Counted from the first letter of the stretch, positions 25,798 to 34,086 are shown. The stretch: 42,108 nt of DNA from Micromonospora sp. CB01531 (GCF_001905095.1 NZ_LWLS01000108.1:1-42108), one strand, 5' to 3'. Notes: generated by a model not told the origin, from the sequence alone. Translations and numbers: made by a program.

Positions 25798-27468
25798 TCA
25801 GCGCGTCGACACCCAGGCGGCGGTGTCCGGCGGCAGCAGCGCTCCGTCCAGCGGGCCGCTGCTGAGCAGCACCGCGCCGGCCACAGGGAGTTCGATGGCC
25901 CGGTCCGACAGGTTCACCACGCAGACGAAGCGACCCTGCGGGCCCCGGCTGAAGGCGAGGACGGACTCGGGCGCCGGCAACCAGGCGAACGGGCCGTCCC
26001 CGAGCGTCGGCTCGCCGCGCCGGCAGGCCAGCGCCCGGCGATACAGCTCCAGCATCGAGTCGGGATCACCGGTCTGCGCCTCGACCGTCCGGTCCCGCCA
26101 TGCCCGCGGCTGCGGCAGCCAGGGCTCCCGCGAGGCGTCGGCCGGGCTGAAGTCGAACGGTGGCACCTGGCCCGACCAGGGCATCGGCACCCGGCACCCG
26201 TCGCGGCCGAGATTCTCGCCCTGCGTGCGGTGGAACATCGGATCCTGCCGCAGCACCTCGGGGATGTCCTCCACCTCATCCAGCCCGAGTTCCTCGCCCT
26301 GGTAAAGATAGGCCGAGCCGGGCAGGGCGAGGGTGAGCAGGATGGCGGCGCGGGCGCGGCGCAGGCCCAGCGACTGGTCGGTGGGCGCGCCGAGCTGCCG
26401 GTATTCGAGGTTGAACGACGTGTCGGCACGACCGTAGCGGGTCACGTGCCGCGGCACGTCGTGGTTGGACAGCACCCACGTCGGCGGCGCGTCGACCGGC
26501 GCATGCACCGCCATCGTCTCGTCGATGACCCGGCGCAGCGCGTCCGGTTCCCACGCACAGCCGAGGAAGGCGAAGTTGAAGGCCGTGTGCAGCTCGTCGG
26601 GGCGCAGGTAGGCGGCGAACCGTTCCGCGTCCGGCAGCCATACCTCGCCGATCAGCGCGCGCGGCTCAGGGTAACTGTCCGCGATCGCTCGCCACGACCG
26701 GTACACCGCGTGCACCTCGTCCCGGTCGGTGTAGGGGTGGGGGAACGGCGGATCGGCCGGATCGAAATCGGTCAGCGCCGGATCCTTCATCAGCAGCGCG
26801 GCGGAGTCGATGCGTACGCCGTCGGCGCCCCGGTCGAACCAGAACCGCAGGACGTCCTCGAACTCCTCACGGACCTTCGGGTTCTCCCAGTTGAGGTCGG
26901 GCTGCTCGGCGGCGAACAGGTGCAGGTACCACTCGCCCGGGGAGCCGTCCGGGTTGCTGGTCCTGGTCCACGCCGGGCCACCGAAGATGGACTGCCAGTC
27001 GTTCGGCGGCAGTTCGCCGTTGGCGCCCCGGCCGGGGCGGAAGCAGAAGAGGTCGCGGGCGGCGGATCCCGGGCCGGTGCGCAGCGCCTCGACGAACCAC
27101 GGATGCGCGTCCGAGCAGTGGTTGGGCACCACGTCGACGATGATTCGGATGCCCCGCTCGTGCGCCTCGCGGATCAGCTCCTCGGCCTCGGCCAGGGTGC
27201 CGAAGACCGGGTCGATGGCCCGGTAGTCGGCCACGTCGTAGCCGGCGTCCGCCTGCGGTGATGCGTACCAGGGGTTGAACCACACGGCGTCGACCCCGAG
27301 CGCCTCGAGGTGGTCCAGGTGCGCGCGTACGCCGCCGAGGTCGCCTATGCCGTCGCCGTTGCTGTCGGCGAAGCTGCGTGGGTAGATCTGGTAGATGACG
27401 GCAGAACGCCACCATTCGGTGGGAAGTGTGCGTGCCCTGGTGGCCTGAAGGGCCTGGATTTCCGCCAC
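25798..27468 (-). CDS. aglA: GH13 alpha-glucosidase
   Basis: Intracellular alpha-glucosidase of family GH13, 556 residues, without signal peptide. It starts with WWRSAVIYQIYPRSFADSNGDG, as in oligo-glucosidases. Catalytic residues: nucleophile Asp221 (GVRIDSAAL), acid/base Glu275 (LIGEVW), transition-state Asp337 (LSNHDVPRH). DVVPNHCSD (112-120) is conserved region I. The residue after the nucleophile is Ser, not the Val of strict oligo-1,6-glucosidases, so linkage preference cannot be fixed by eye. It is the last gene of the operon behind two permeases and a sugar-binding protein, as in agl operons, and would cleave imported oligosaccharides (nigero-, malto- or isomalto-type) to glucose. The GTG start has AGG 7 bases upstream. 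Confidence 0.92.
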   Translation of the reverse strand: MAEIQALQATRARTLPTEWWRSAVIYQIYPRSFADSNGDGIGDLGGVRAHLDHLEALGVDAVWFNPWYASPQADAGYDVADYRAIDPVFGTLAEAEELIREAHERGIRIIVDVVPNHCSDAHPWFVEALRTGPGSAARDLFCFRPGRGANGELPPNDWQSIFGGPAWTRTSNPDGSPGEWYLHLFAAEQPDLNWENPKVREEFEDVLRFWFDRGADGVRIDSAALLMKDPALTDFDPADPPFPHPYTDRDEVHAVYRSWRAIADSYPEPRALIGEVWLPDAERFAAYLRPDELHTAFNFAFLGCAWEPDALRRVIDETMAVHAPVDAPPTWVLSNHDVPRHVTRYGRADTSFNLEYRQLGAPTDQSLGLRRARAAILLTLALPGSAYLYQGEELGLDEVEDIPEVLRQDPMFHRTQGENLGRDGCRVPMPWSGQVPPFDFSPADASREPWLPQPRAWRDRTVEAQTGDPDSMLELYRRALACRRGEPTLGDGPFAWLPAPESVLAFSRGPQGRFVCVVNLSDRAIELPVAGAVLLSSGPLDGALLPPDTAAWVSTR

Positions 27469-27562
27469 GGACTACCTGCTTTCTCGTGCGTACGGTGCTG
27501 CCGGCTGCCGCCGCGCCTGGCGGAGGTGGCCGCGCATCACGTCGAGGGGACGCGGACCTCGG

Positions 27563-28456
27563 TCAGCCCTTGAGGCTGCCGCTGGTCAGGCCGGACATGA
27601 TGTTCTTCTGGAAGATCAGGAAGAACACGATCGTGGGGACGGCGGCGATGACCGCGGCGGCGACCACCACGTTCATCGGGGTGCCCGCGGAGAACGCGTA
27701 GATGCCGACGCTCACCGTCCGGGTTTCGGGTGAGGGCATGACCAGTTTCGGCCACAGGAAGTCCTTCCAGACCGCGGTCACCGCGAAGATGGAGACCACG
27801 CCCAGGATCGGACGGGAGATCGGCAGGACGATCGACCACAGCGTCCGCAGTGGCCCCGCGCCGTCGATGGTGGCCGCCGCCATCAGGTCCTCGGGGATGG
27901 CGTCGAAGAAACGCTTCAGCAGGAAGATGTTGAAGGCGTTCGCCACTGCCGGCAGCCAGATCGCGAAGGGCGAGTCGAGCAGGTTGAGGTGCAGGATCGG
28001 TAGGTCGATCACGGTCACGTACTGCGGGACGATGAGCACCATCGCCGGGATCATCAGCGTGGCCAGCATCAGGCCGAGGATCAGGTTGCCGAGCACCGGG
28101 CGCAGCTTCGACAGGGCGTACGCCGCCGCGGTGTCGAGCACGAGTTGGAACAGCAGCGCCCCGGTGGCGTAGTAGAAGGTGTTGAACAGCAGCTTGGCGA
28201 GGTTCAGGTTGGTCCACGCGTCGGCGTAGTTCTGTGGCCGGGGATCGTTCGGGACCAGCGTCGGGGGAGTCTGGGCGATCTCCTGGCCCGACTTCAGCGC
28301 GCCCGTCACCATCCAGTAGAGCGGCCCGAGGAAGACGAGCGTGAAGCCGGCGACGACGGCGAACAGCAAGATCCAGTAGACGACCTTGCTGCGGCCCCGC
28401 CGCAGCTGGGCGGGGGAGATGAGGGTACGGCCCCCGGAGTCCTGTGCCATGGTCAC
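27563..28456 (-). CDS. Sugar ABC transporter permease (AglG/MalG type)
   Basis: Membrane permease of 297 residues with about six spans; the EAA-loop contains EDLMAAATIDGAGPLRTLWSIV followed by LPISRP. It begins 6 bases after the stop of the upstream permease, so the two are co-translated. The 94-base gap to the GH13 gene holds no promoter I can recognise. Imports the oligosaccharide bound by the lipoprotein at 29492-30871. Confidence 0.9.
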   Translation of the reverse strand: MTMAQDSGGRTLISPAQLRRGRSKVVYWILLFAVVAGFTLVFLGPLYWMVTGALKSGQEIAQTPPTLVPNDPRPQNYADAWTNLNLAKLLFNTFYYATGALLFQLVLDTAAAYALSKLRPVLGNLILGLMLATLMIPAMVLIVPQYVTVIDLPILHLNLLDSPFAIWLPAVANAFNIFLLKRFFDAIPEDLMAAATIDGAGPLRTLWSIVLPISRPILGVVSIFAVTAVWKDFLWPKLVMPSPETRTVSVGIYAFSAGTPMNVVVAAAVIAAVPTIVFFLIFQKNIMSGLTSGSLKG

Positions 28457-28462
28457 CCCGTC

Positions 28463-29416
28463 CTAGTCCTGTCGTGCGGCCAGCCGTGCGTAGACGGCGG
28501 AGAAGCCGCCCAACGCCACGAGCATGATCACGCCGAGCGCCGCGGCGCCGTTGAGGTCGTTCTGGAAGAACCCGTGCTGGTAGATGAGGTACGCCACCGA
28601 GGTCGCGGCGTCCTGCGTGCCGGCGCCGTTGGCGAGGATCAGTGGCTCGATGAACAGCTGCATCGTGGCGACGATCTGCAGCATCGCCATCAGGGTGAGG
28701 ATCAGCCGGGTCTGGGGGATGGTCACGTTGACGATCCGCCGCCAGATTCCGGCCCCGTCGAGCTCTGCCGCCTCGTACAGCTCACCGGGGATGTTCTGCA
28801 GTGCCGCCAGGTAGATCAGCACGGCGCCGCCCATGTTCATCCAGGTCGACGCGATCACCATCGCCGGCATGGTCATCGTCGAGGACTGCATCCACTCCGA
28901 GGTCGGCAGGTGCAGCGCCCTGAAGATGGCGTTGAACAGGCCGGCGTCGCTCGGGTCGTACACGTAGAACTTGAACAGGAACAGCGCCGACGCGGGTGGC
29001 AGCATCACCGGCAGGTAGACCAGAACCCGCAGGTACCCCTTGGCGTGGCGGAACTCGTTGAGCACGATCGCCACGGCGAACGGCACCACGTACCCGAGGA
29101 CGAGCGCGAGCAGGGTGAAGTAGACAGTGTTCTTCCACGCCGTCCAGAAGCTGGGGTCGTTGACGATGCGGACGTAGTTGTCCCAGCCCACCCAGGTGGT
29201 CTCGCCTCGCCGGGTCCGCTGGAAGCTCATGACGACACCGCGGATCATCGGGTACCAGGCGAAGAGGGCGAAGCAGAGCATCGCCCCGATCAGGAACGCG
29301 TGTCCGGTGACGTTGTCCCGCACCCTCCGACCGAGGCGGGCCCGCGATCGTCGATCGGGAAGCGACTGCCGGCTACCGGGCTGGCGTCCGGTACCGGGAG
29401 CGGTGGTGAGAGCCAT
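28463..29416 (-). CDS. Sugar ABC transporter permease (AglF/MalF type)
   Basis: Membrane permease of 317 residues. A basic N-terminal tail of about 35 residues precedes six hydrophobic spans. The EAA-loop is ELYEAAELDGAGIWRRIVNV, followed by TIPQTR. Second gene of the operon, 75 bases after the binding protein. Like the other importer in this window it has no ATPase gene, so a shared MsiK-type ATPase encoded elsewhere is probable. Confidence 0.9.
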   Translation of the reverse strand: MALTTAPGTGRQPGSRQSLPDRRSRARLGRRVRDNVTGHAFLIGAMLCFALFAWYPMIRGVVMSFQRTRRGETTWVGWDNYVRIVNDPSFWTAWKNTVYFTLLALVLGYVVPFAVAIVLNEFRHAKGYLRVLVYLPVMLPPASALFLFKFYVYDPSDAGLFNAIFRALHLPTSEWMQSSTMTMPAMVIASTWMNMGGAVLIYLAALQNIPGELYEAAELDGAGIWRRIVNVTIPQTRLILTLMAMLQIVATMQLFIEPLILANGAGTQDAATSVAYLIYQHGFFQNDLNGAAALGVIMLVALGGFSAVYARLAARQD

Positions 29417-29491
29417 GCGGCAAGCTCCTGCACGTCGGGGCGATTGGCTGCGGCCGACGGGCGGGGCCGGAATCCGGCCCCGCCCGTGCCC

Positions 29492-30871
29492 TCATCCGTT
29501 GCTGGCCAGGAGCTGGTTGACCTTGGACTCGGCCGTCTTGAGCAGCGCGTCGACGTTGGCGTTCGGGTTCGTCAGCACCCCGGACATCGCGGCGTCGAGC
29601 ACCGCGTAGATCGCCTGCGCGTTGCGCGGCTCGCCCTTGATCGGCGCCGGGCTCGCCTCGAAGGCCGTGAAGTTCTCCACCGGGACGTTCGCATTCGCCT
29701 TGCGGAGCTCCAGTTCCTGCTTCTGCGCGTCGCTGCCGACGGCGAACATTGTCGGTTGGGGAAGACCGACCGGCTGGTTCTGCGGCTTGGCCCGTGCGTA
29801 GTCGAACTGGCCCTTGCCCGGCGTCAGCTTCTCGTACGCCAGCCACTTCAGGCCGGCCTCGACCTGCTCCTTGGTCAGGCCCTTCTTGAAGAAGTAGCCC
29901 TCGCCGCCGCCGAGGGTCCCCTTCGCCGGGGCGTCCTGGCCGGGCATCGGGGCCATCGCCCAGTCCTGGTACTTGCCCTGGAACTGGGTCACGATCGCGG
30001 TGGTCGCGTCCGGTGCGCCGACGAACATGCCGACCTTGCCCGCGCCGGCCAGGGTGAGCAGGTCTCCCCAGCCGAGCAGCTGCCGCTGGCCCATGCTGTT
30101 GTCGCCGTACCGCATGTCCTTGAGGTTCTGCAGGACCTGCTTGCCCATCGCGTTGTTGAAGTCGGCCTTCTTGCCGTCGGCCGTCACCATCTGGCCGCCC
30201 TGCGCGTACAGCTCGGCGGTGAAGTGCCAGCCGCCGGTGTTGCCGGCGCTGTAGTCGGCGTACCCGGCGATGCCGTTGCCGAGGGCGGAGATCTTCTTGG
30301 CGGCCGCCCGGACGTCGGCCCAGGTCTTCGGCGGGTTGTTCACGTCGAGCCCGGCCTGCTGGAACAGGGCCTTGTTGTAGAGCAGCCCCATCGAGTAGTT
30401 CTTCGTCGGGATGGCGTAGAGCTTGCCGTTGTCGGTGAAGACGTCCTTGAGCGCCGGGTCGATGCTGTCCCAGGTCGGGATCGTGTTCTTGTTGGCGTAC
30501 TCGGTGACGTCCATCGCCTGGCCGGAGTCGAGCACCTGCTGCAGGTCGGTCATGTACCCGTAGAACAGGTCCGTCACGGTGCCGCCGGCGAGGCGGGCGG
30601 TGAAGTCCGGCGGGTTGTTGCACTGCTCGCCGACGCTCACGCTCTTGATGGTGATGGTCGGGTTCTGCCGTTGGAACTCGGCTACGTCGTCGTTCCAGTT
30701 CTTCACCAGGTCCTTCTGCGAGCCGACCGGCATGCAGTCGACCGTGATGGTGACCTTGCCCTTGGCGTCGGTCGACCCGTCGTCGCTCTTGGTGGAGCAG
30801 GCCGCGAGGCTGAGCCCCAGGCTGGCCGCGAGGGCTACCACCGCGGCCCTTCGGTAGTGCGGTAGCGACAT
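29492..30871 (-). CDS. Sugar-binding lipoprotein of ABC importer
   Basis: Extracellular solute-binding lipoprotein, 459 residues from ATG 30871. AAGGG lies 8 bases upstream of that ATG; the frame runs on to 30928 but without a signal. The signal peptide ends in a lipobox with Cys25 (LSLAAC). The mature part is a family-1 solute-binding protein (FQRQNPTITIKSV, YAIPTKNYSMGLLYNKALFQQAGL, and a C-terminal ALLKTAESKVNQLL helix). It belongs to the AglE/ThuE-like group of alpha-glucoside binders by context: two permeases and a GH13 glucosidase follow in one operon. The ligand is probably an alpha-gluco-oligosaccharide released by the two secreted glucanases nearby. Confidence 0.9.
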   Translation of the reverse strand: MSLPHYRRAAVVALAASLGLSLAACSTKSDDGSTDAKGKVTITVDCMPVGSQKDLVKNWNDDVAEFQRQNPTITIKSVSVGEQCNNPPDFTARLAGGTVTDLFYGYMTDLQQVLDSGQAMDVTEYANKNTIPTWDSIDPALKDVFTDNGKLYAIPTKNYSMGLLYNKALFQQAGLDVNNPPKTWADVRAAAKKISALGNGIAGYADYSAGNTGGWHFTAELYAQGGQMVTADGKKADFNNAMGKQVLQNLKDMRYGDNSMGQRQLLGWGDLLTLAGAGKVGMFVGAPDATTAIVTQFQGKYQDWAMAPMPGQDAPAKGTLGGGEGYFFKKGLTKEQVEAGLKWLAYEKLTPGKGQFDYARAKPQNQPVGLPQPTMFAVGSDAQKQELELRKANANVPVENFTAFEASPAPIKGEPRNAQAIYAVLDAAMSGVLTNPNANVDALLKTAESKVNQLLASNG

Positions 30872-31008
30872 CTGTCCATCCCTTCGGGAACGGGCGTTCG
30901 TAGTGGTGGGTCCCGCGATGGCCGTCACCGCGGCGGTGTGGTGCTGCTTCCCGAGTCACCCCAGGACGAGGTCGACCCCGGTGGCGTGGAGGCGTGGCGT
31001 GAGTCGTC

Positions 31009-31037
31009 ACTGTAGCGACGGCGACTGATGCCCGCAA
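31009..31037 (-). promoter_or_regulatory. Promoter of the sugar-uptake operon
   Basis: On the minus strand TTGCGG (31032-31037) and TACAGT (31009-31014) are exactly 17 bases apart. The start would be near 31002, with a leader of about 130 bases to ATG 30871. Two ATGCAA half-sites (31053-31058 and 31066-31071) lie upstream; bases 31067-31074 (TGCAACTA) match operator 1 at 21072-21079 exactly. Confidence 0.6.
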
Positions 31038-31074
31038 GGTTTCGACTGATCCATGCAAAGAACCGATGCAACTA

Positions 31075-31259
31075 TGTAACCGAGGCGGGCTGGGGGCCGA
31101 CCCGGACGGCTCCGCGCTCCGTTCGACGGCCTTGTCCGACGGGAGTCGCCCAGTGTCGGACGGCATGGTGCGGTGGTGGTGCAGAGCCGGCGTCCCCGGG
31201 GGCGGCGCGACGCGTACGGGCCGCATTTCAGCGGCGGCGTGCGGGAGCCGACGGTCGCC
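31075..31259. other. Gene-free stretch
   Basis: No gene, promoter or hairpin could be supported here; together with the regulator remnant that follows it separates the uptake operon from the beta-propeller gene. Only Arg/Pro-rich shadow frames occur. Confidence 0.5.
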
Positions 31260-31409
31260 AGCCGCCTTTGAATGAGTGGCCGTCGAACCCGTGGAGGTGG
31301 CGCAGCGCTCCAGGATGCCGTGCCGCAGGATCAGCGGAGACCATGGTTCGCTGATGACGTCGAGCCCGCGGGCGATAGAGCAGGCCGTGCCCCCGAACCG
31401 CGTGCGCAC
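31260..31409 (-). pseudogene. HxlR-type regulator remnant
   Basis: From a GTG at 31409 the minus strand encodes ACSIARGLDVISEPWSPLIL, which matches the start of HxlR/winged-helix regulators (typically CSIARALDVIGERWTLLIL). After LRHGILERC (about 31301) the similarity is lost in this frame. A different frame then reads HGFDGHSFKGG up to about 31262, and nothing recognisable follows. This looks like the first 40-50 codons of a broken regulator gene, without the rest of the winged helix. A chance match is unlikely given the length of the motif, but only homology search can confirm it. Confidence 0.55.
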
Positions 31410-31444
31410 CTTTGCCGCGACGGCAGCGGGTCACAAGCAGCATC

Positions 31445-31477
31445 TCGGGGGTACGCGCGGGCTGCGCGTACCCCCGA
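31445..31477 (-). terminator. Terminator of the beta-propeller gene
   Basis: TCGGGGGTACGCGC (31445-31458) pairs perfectly with 31464-31477 around GGGCT, a 14-bp stem just beyond the stop codon of the minus-strand gene at 31486. Confidence 0.85.
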
Positions 31478-31485
31478 AGGTGCTC

Positions 31486-32424
31486 TCAGAGCGGACGGAC
31501 CGCGACCACGGTGTACGGCGTGGTGGGGGTCGGCGGCGTGGTGAAGCGCGCGTTGGGCAGGTAGAGGCGGCCGAGGGCGCTTGCCACCGTCGTCGGGACG
31601 TCGAAGTTCGGGTCGGTGATGGTCCCGGTCATCGCGCCGGCGGTCCCGGAGAGGTTCAGCTCGACCGCGGAGATCTGGTTGAGCCGGTTCTGGACGATGT
31701 AGAGCGTGCGACCGACGAGCAGCAGCCCGTCCCCGTTGGCGAAGGTGTGGCCGGGCACATCGACCGTGGTGGTGACGCTGGTCGCCGGGTCGACACGGAA
31801 GAGGACGCCGGTGTTGGACTGAACGACGATCAGTGCCTGCCCGTCGGGCGTCCGCGCGATGCCGTTGAGGTTGATCCCGGTGCCGACCTGCTGGTAGGCG
31901 CCGGTGAGGGGGATCGCCGTGAAACCGTCGGTCAGCGGCAGTGCGCCGTCGCGGCCGAGTGGCAGGCGGTAGAGGACCGGCTTGTTGGAGTCGGTGAAGT
32001 AGGCCGCCTCTCTGGTGAGGACGACGTCGTTGACGAACGTCGGGGCGGTGGCGAACTGGTAACGCGCCAGGACGGCCCCGGTGCGGGTGTCGATCACCCG
32101 GGCATCGCCGGCCGTGCCGCCAGAGACGAAGAGGCGGCCGCACCGGTCGACCTTGAGCCCGACCGAGGGGGTGCCGGTGGCGGGGCTGATCTGCTTGCCT
32201 TCGCCGGAGATCAGGTCGGCGCGGTAGATGGCGCCGGTGGCGCGGGATCCGAAGTAGGCGTACGTGCCGGCCGTGGCGATGCCTTCGGGCTGGAATCCGT
32301 CCGGCAACGAGATGACGTTCGGCTTAGCCTGCCTGCCGTGCGCCTGCGACGGAGCCTGCGGAACGGTGGCGAGGAGGGCGGCAGCCAGGGCGACACCGAG
32401 GGCGCTCCTGATACGTCTGCGCAC
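31486..32424 (-). CDS. Secreted beta-propeller protein, SMP-30/gluconolactonase-like
   Basis: Exported protein of 312 residues. The start is GTG 32424: AAGGAG lies 4 bases upstream, and VRRRIRSALGVALAAALLATV gives a proper signal peptide; the frame upstream to 32535 is not used. The mature protein repeats short beta-strand patterns such as GIATAGTYAYFGSRATGAIYRAD, GLKVDRCGRLFVSGG, GIARTPDGQALIVVQS and GDGLLLVGRTLYIVQN, as in six-bladed propellers of the SMP-30/LRE type. Several relatives are labelled superoxide dismutase in databases without good reason; no metal centre of that kind is visible. Function unknown; a strong terminator follows. Confidence 0.7.
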   Translation of the reverse strand: MRRRIRSALGVALAAALLATVPQAPSQAHGRQAKPNVISLPDGFQPEGIATAGTYAYFGSRATGAIYRADLISGEGKQISPATGTPSVGLKVDRCGRLFVSGGTAGDARVIDTRTGAVLARYQFATAPTFVNDVVLTREAAYFTDSNKPVLYRLPLGRDGALPLTDGFTAIPLTGAYQQVGTGINLNGIARTPDGQALIVVQSNTGVLFRVDPATSVTTTVDVPGHTFANGDGLLLVGRTLYIVQNRLNQISAVELNLSGTAGAMTGTITDPNFDVPTTVASALGRLYLPNARFTTPPTPTTPYTVVAVRPL

Positions 32425-32539
32425 TGTGCTCCTTCCGGCTGGCAGGCCGGTTGCCGGTGGGCAAATCGCCGGAACCGGGTGCCTGCCAAGATCAGCGGGG
32501 CCAGGACTTTCCCCACTGTACTTTCCGCACCGCACGTTT

Positions 32540-33184
32540 CTAGGGCTGGCGGCGGGCGAAGAGGAGGGCCCCCGGCACGTCCTGGTCCGGATCGATCAGC
32601 AGTTGGGCCTCGACCGTGAATCCCGCGTCGCGCAGCCAGGCGGCCACCTGATCGGGTTGGCGGCGGTGAACGTGGACGTTCATCGGGTGGCCACCGTAGC
32701 CCTGCGTCTTCAGCCGCGAGCCGTCTCCAACGTGGAAGCCGAGCAGCAGTGGTCCGCCGGGACGCAACGCCCGCCGGAAGTGGCCGAGGGCCACGGGGAC
32801 CGCGTCGTCGGGAACGTGGATCAGCGACCAGCAGGCGAGCAGACCGGCGACGGAGGTGTCGGCGAGGCGTAGGTCCGTCATCGAGCCGACCTCGAACCGC
32901 AGGCCGGGGTGGTCACGCCGGGCCACGTCGACCATTCCGGGTGAGAGGTCGATGCCGAAGGCGTCGATGCCCAACGTGTGCAGGTAGGCGGTGACGTGTC
33001 CGGGTCCGCAGCCCACGTCAACGACCGGTCCGCCACCGGCGGTGTGGATCAGGTCGGCGAACACCGCCAAGCTCCCGCGTAGGTAGGGCGCGCGGGTGAG
33101 AGCGTCGCGTAATTGGTCGGCATAGCTGACCGCGACGGTGTCGTAGGAGGTCCGGGTGTCCGCCAACCAACCTTGATCGCTCAC
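32540..33184 (-). CDS. Class I SAM-dependent methyltransferase
   Basis: Methyltransferase of 214 residues: VVDVGCGPGHVTAYL is motif I, FGIDLSPGMVDVARRD binds the ribose, and the later LACWSLIHVPDD and ALRPGGPLLLGFHVG are motifs of the UbiE-like fold (Methyltransf_25/11). The GTG at 33184 is chosen because SYDTVAVSYAD is the usual family start and because TACCCT (33191-33196, minus strand) ends 6 bases before it, suggesting a leaderless mRNA. It is divergent from an ArsR-type gene and shares a 70-base control region with it, so the ArsR protein may regulate both. Confidence 0.88.
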   Translation of the reverse strand: MSDQGWLADTRTSYDTVAVSYADQLRDALTRAPYLRGSLAVFADLIHTAGGGPVVDVGCGPGHVTAYLHTLGIDAFGIDLSPGMVDVARRDHPGLRFEVGSMTDLRLADTSVAGLLACWSLIHVPDDAVPVALGHFRRALRPGGPLLLGFHVGDGSRLKTQGYGGHPMNVHVHRRQPDQVAAWLRDAGFTVEAQLLIDPDQDVPGALLFARRQP

Positions 33185-33211
33185 CCGGACAGGGTAATGG
33201 CCCGGAACGTC

Positions 33212-33265
33212 ACTTAGTAGTTGACCTAAGTGAGGGTCGCCGGCATACTTAGGTGCATGCCTAAG
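33212..33265. promoter_or_regulatory. Divergent promoter with two CTTAG/CTAAG operators
   Basis: Two inverted repeats: ACTTAG (33212-33217) with CTAAGT (33226-33231), and CTTAGG (33248-33253) with CCTAAG (33260-33265). The plus-strand promoter is TTGACC (33221-33226), 17 bases, CATACT (33244-33249), with the start at about 33256, i.e. at the ATG 33257. One repeat overlaps the -35, the other covers the -10 edge and the start codon. This is a classic autoregulatory layout for an ArsR-type repressor with leaderless mRNA. Confidence 0.7.
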
Positions 33266-33601
33266 CATGGGGGTGGCGTGGCCGTGGCGCCGCTGGACGA
33301 GGTCTTTCACGCCTTGTCGGACCCCACCCGCCGCCGGGTCATCGAGCGGCTCGGCCAGGGGCCCGCGACAACCAGCGACCTGGCTCGGCCGTTCGACATG
33401 GCGCTGCCGTCGTTCACTCAACACCTGAGCGTTCTCGAACGCTCCGGCCTGGTGCGGTCGGAGAAGAAGGGCCGGGTGCGGACCTACTGGCTCGCGCCCC
33501 AGCCGCTCGACCGCGTCGACGCCTGGCTCGCCGCGCAGCGCGCGCTGTGGAACCAACGTCTCGATCAACTTGATTCGCTTCTATACGACCTGAAGGAGTA
33601 G
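33257..33601 (+). CDS. ArsR-type winged-helix repressor
   Basis: Transcriptional regulator of 114 residues with the ArsR/SmtB fold: EVFHALSDPTRRRVIERL, then the recognition helix region MALPSFTQHLSVLERSGLVRSEKKGR, and a wing ending in TYWLAP. No cysteine cluster for metals is present, so it belongs to the non-metal group that usually pairs with SRPBCC (AHSA1) proteins; the SRPBCC gene follows after only 5 bases. ATG 33257 lies at the predicted transcription start, without a ribosome binding site. It probably controls itself, its partner and perhaps the divergent methyltransferase. Confidence 0.92.
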   Translation: MPKHGGGVAVAPLDEVFHALSDPTRRRVIERLGQGPATTSDLARPFDMALPSFTQHLSVLERSGLVRSEKKGRVRTYWLAPQPLDRVDAWLAAQRALWNQRLDQLDSLLYDLKE

Positions 33602-33606
33602 CAGTC

Positions 33607-34086
33607 ATGACCGTTCACCTCACCAACCCGGAGCTCGACCTCGTGCTGGAGCGCACCGTCGACGTCGCGCCCCAGCTGGTCTGGAAAGCGTGGACGACGC
33701 CCGAACTGATCGTGCGGTGGTTCGCCCCGAGGCCCTGGACGACGACAACCTGCGAGCTCGACCTGCAGCCCGGAGGCAGGTTCAACACCGTCATGCGCTC
33801 GCCGGAGGGCGACGAGTATCCGAACACCGGCTGTGTCCTGGTGGTCGAGGAGGGGTCGAGGTTGGTCTTCACCTCGGGTCTCGGCCCCGGGTTCCGCCCA
33901 CAGCTCGTCGAGGGGTTCGCGTTCACCGCCGTGATCAGCATCGAGCCCGACGGTGACGGCACGAAGTACACGGCCACCGCGATGCACGCCGACGCCTCGT
34001 CGAGGAAGTCGCACGCGGACATGGGCTTCCACGAGGGCTGGGGCGCGGCCCTGGACCAGCTGGTCGAGGTCGCGAAGTCCCGTTGA
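33607..34086 (+). CDS. SRPBCC (AHSA1-like) family protein
   Basis: Protein of 159 residues with the helix-grip fold of the START/Bet v1 group: ERTVDVAPQLVWKAWTTPEL, RWFAPRPW, LDLQPGGRF and the C-terminal GWGAALDQLVEVA helix are standard AHSA1-like marks. A small hydrophobic ligand is possible but unknown. AAGGAG overlaps the end of the ArsR gene, 8 bases before the ATG, so the two form an operon. Confidence 0.92.
   Translation: MTVHLTNPELDLVLERTVDVAPQLVWKAWTTPELIVRWFAPRPWTTTTCELDLQPGGRFNTVMRSPEGDEYPNTGCVLVVEEGSRLVFTSGLGPGFRPQLVEGFAFTAVISIEPDGDGTKYTATAMHADASSRKSHADMGFHEGWGAALDQLVEVAKSR

Noticed and set aside
28145..30865. 906-residue plus-strand frame over the sugar-uptake genes
   Set aside because: His/Arg/Val-rich shadow of the permease and binding-protein genes; no start signal, no domain.
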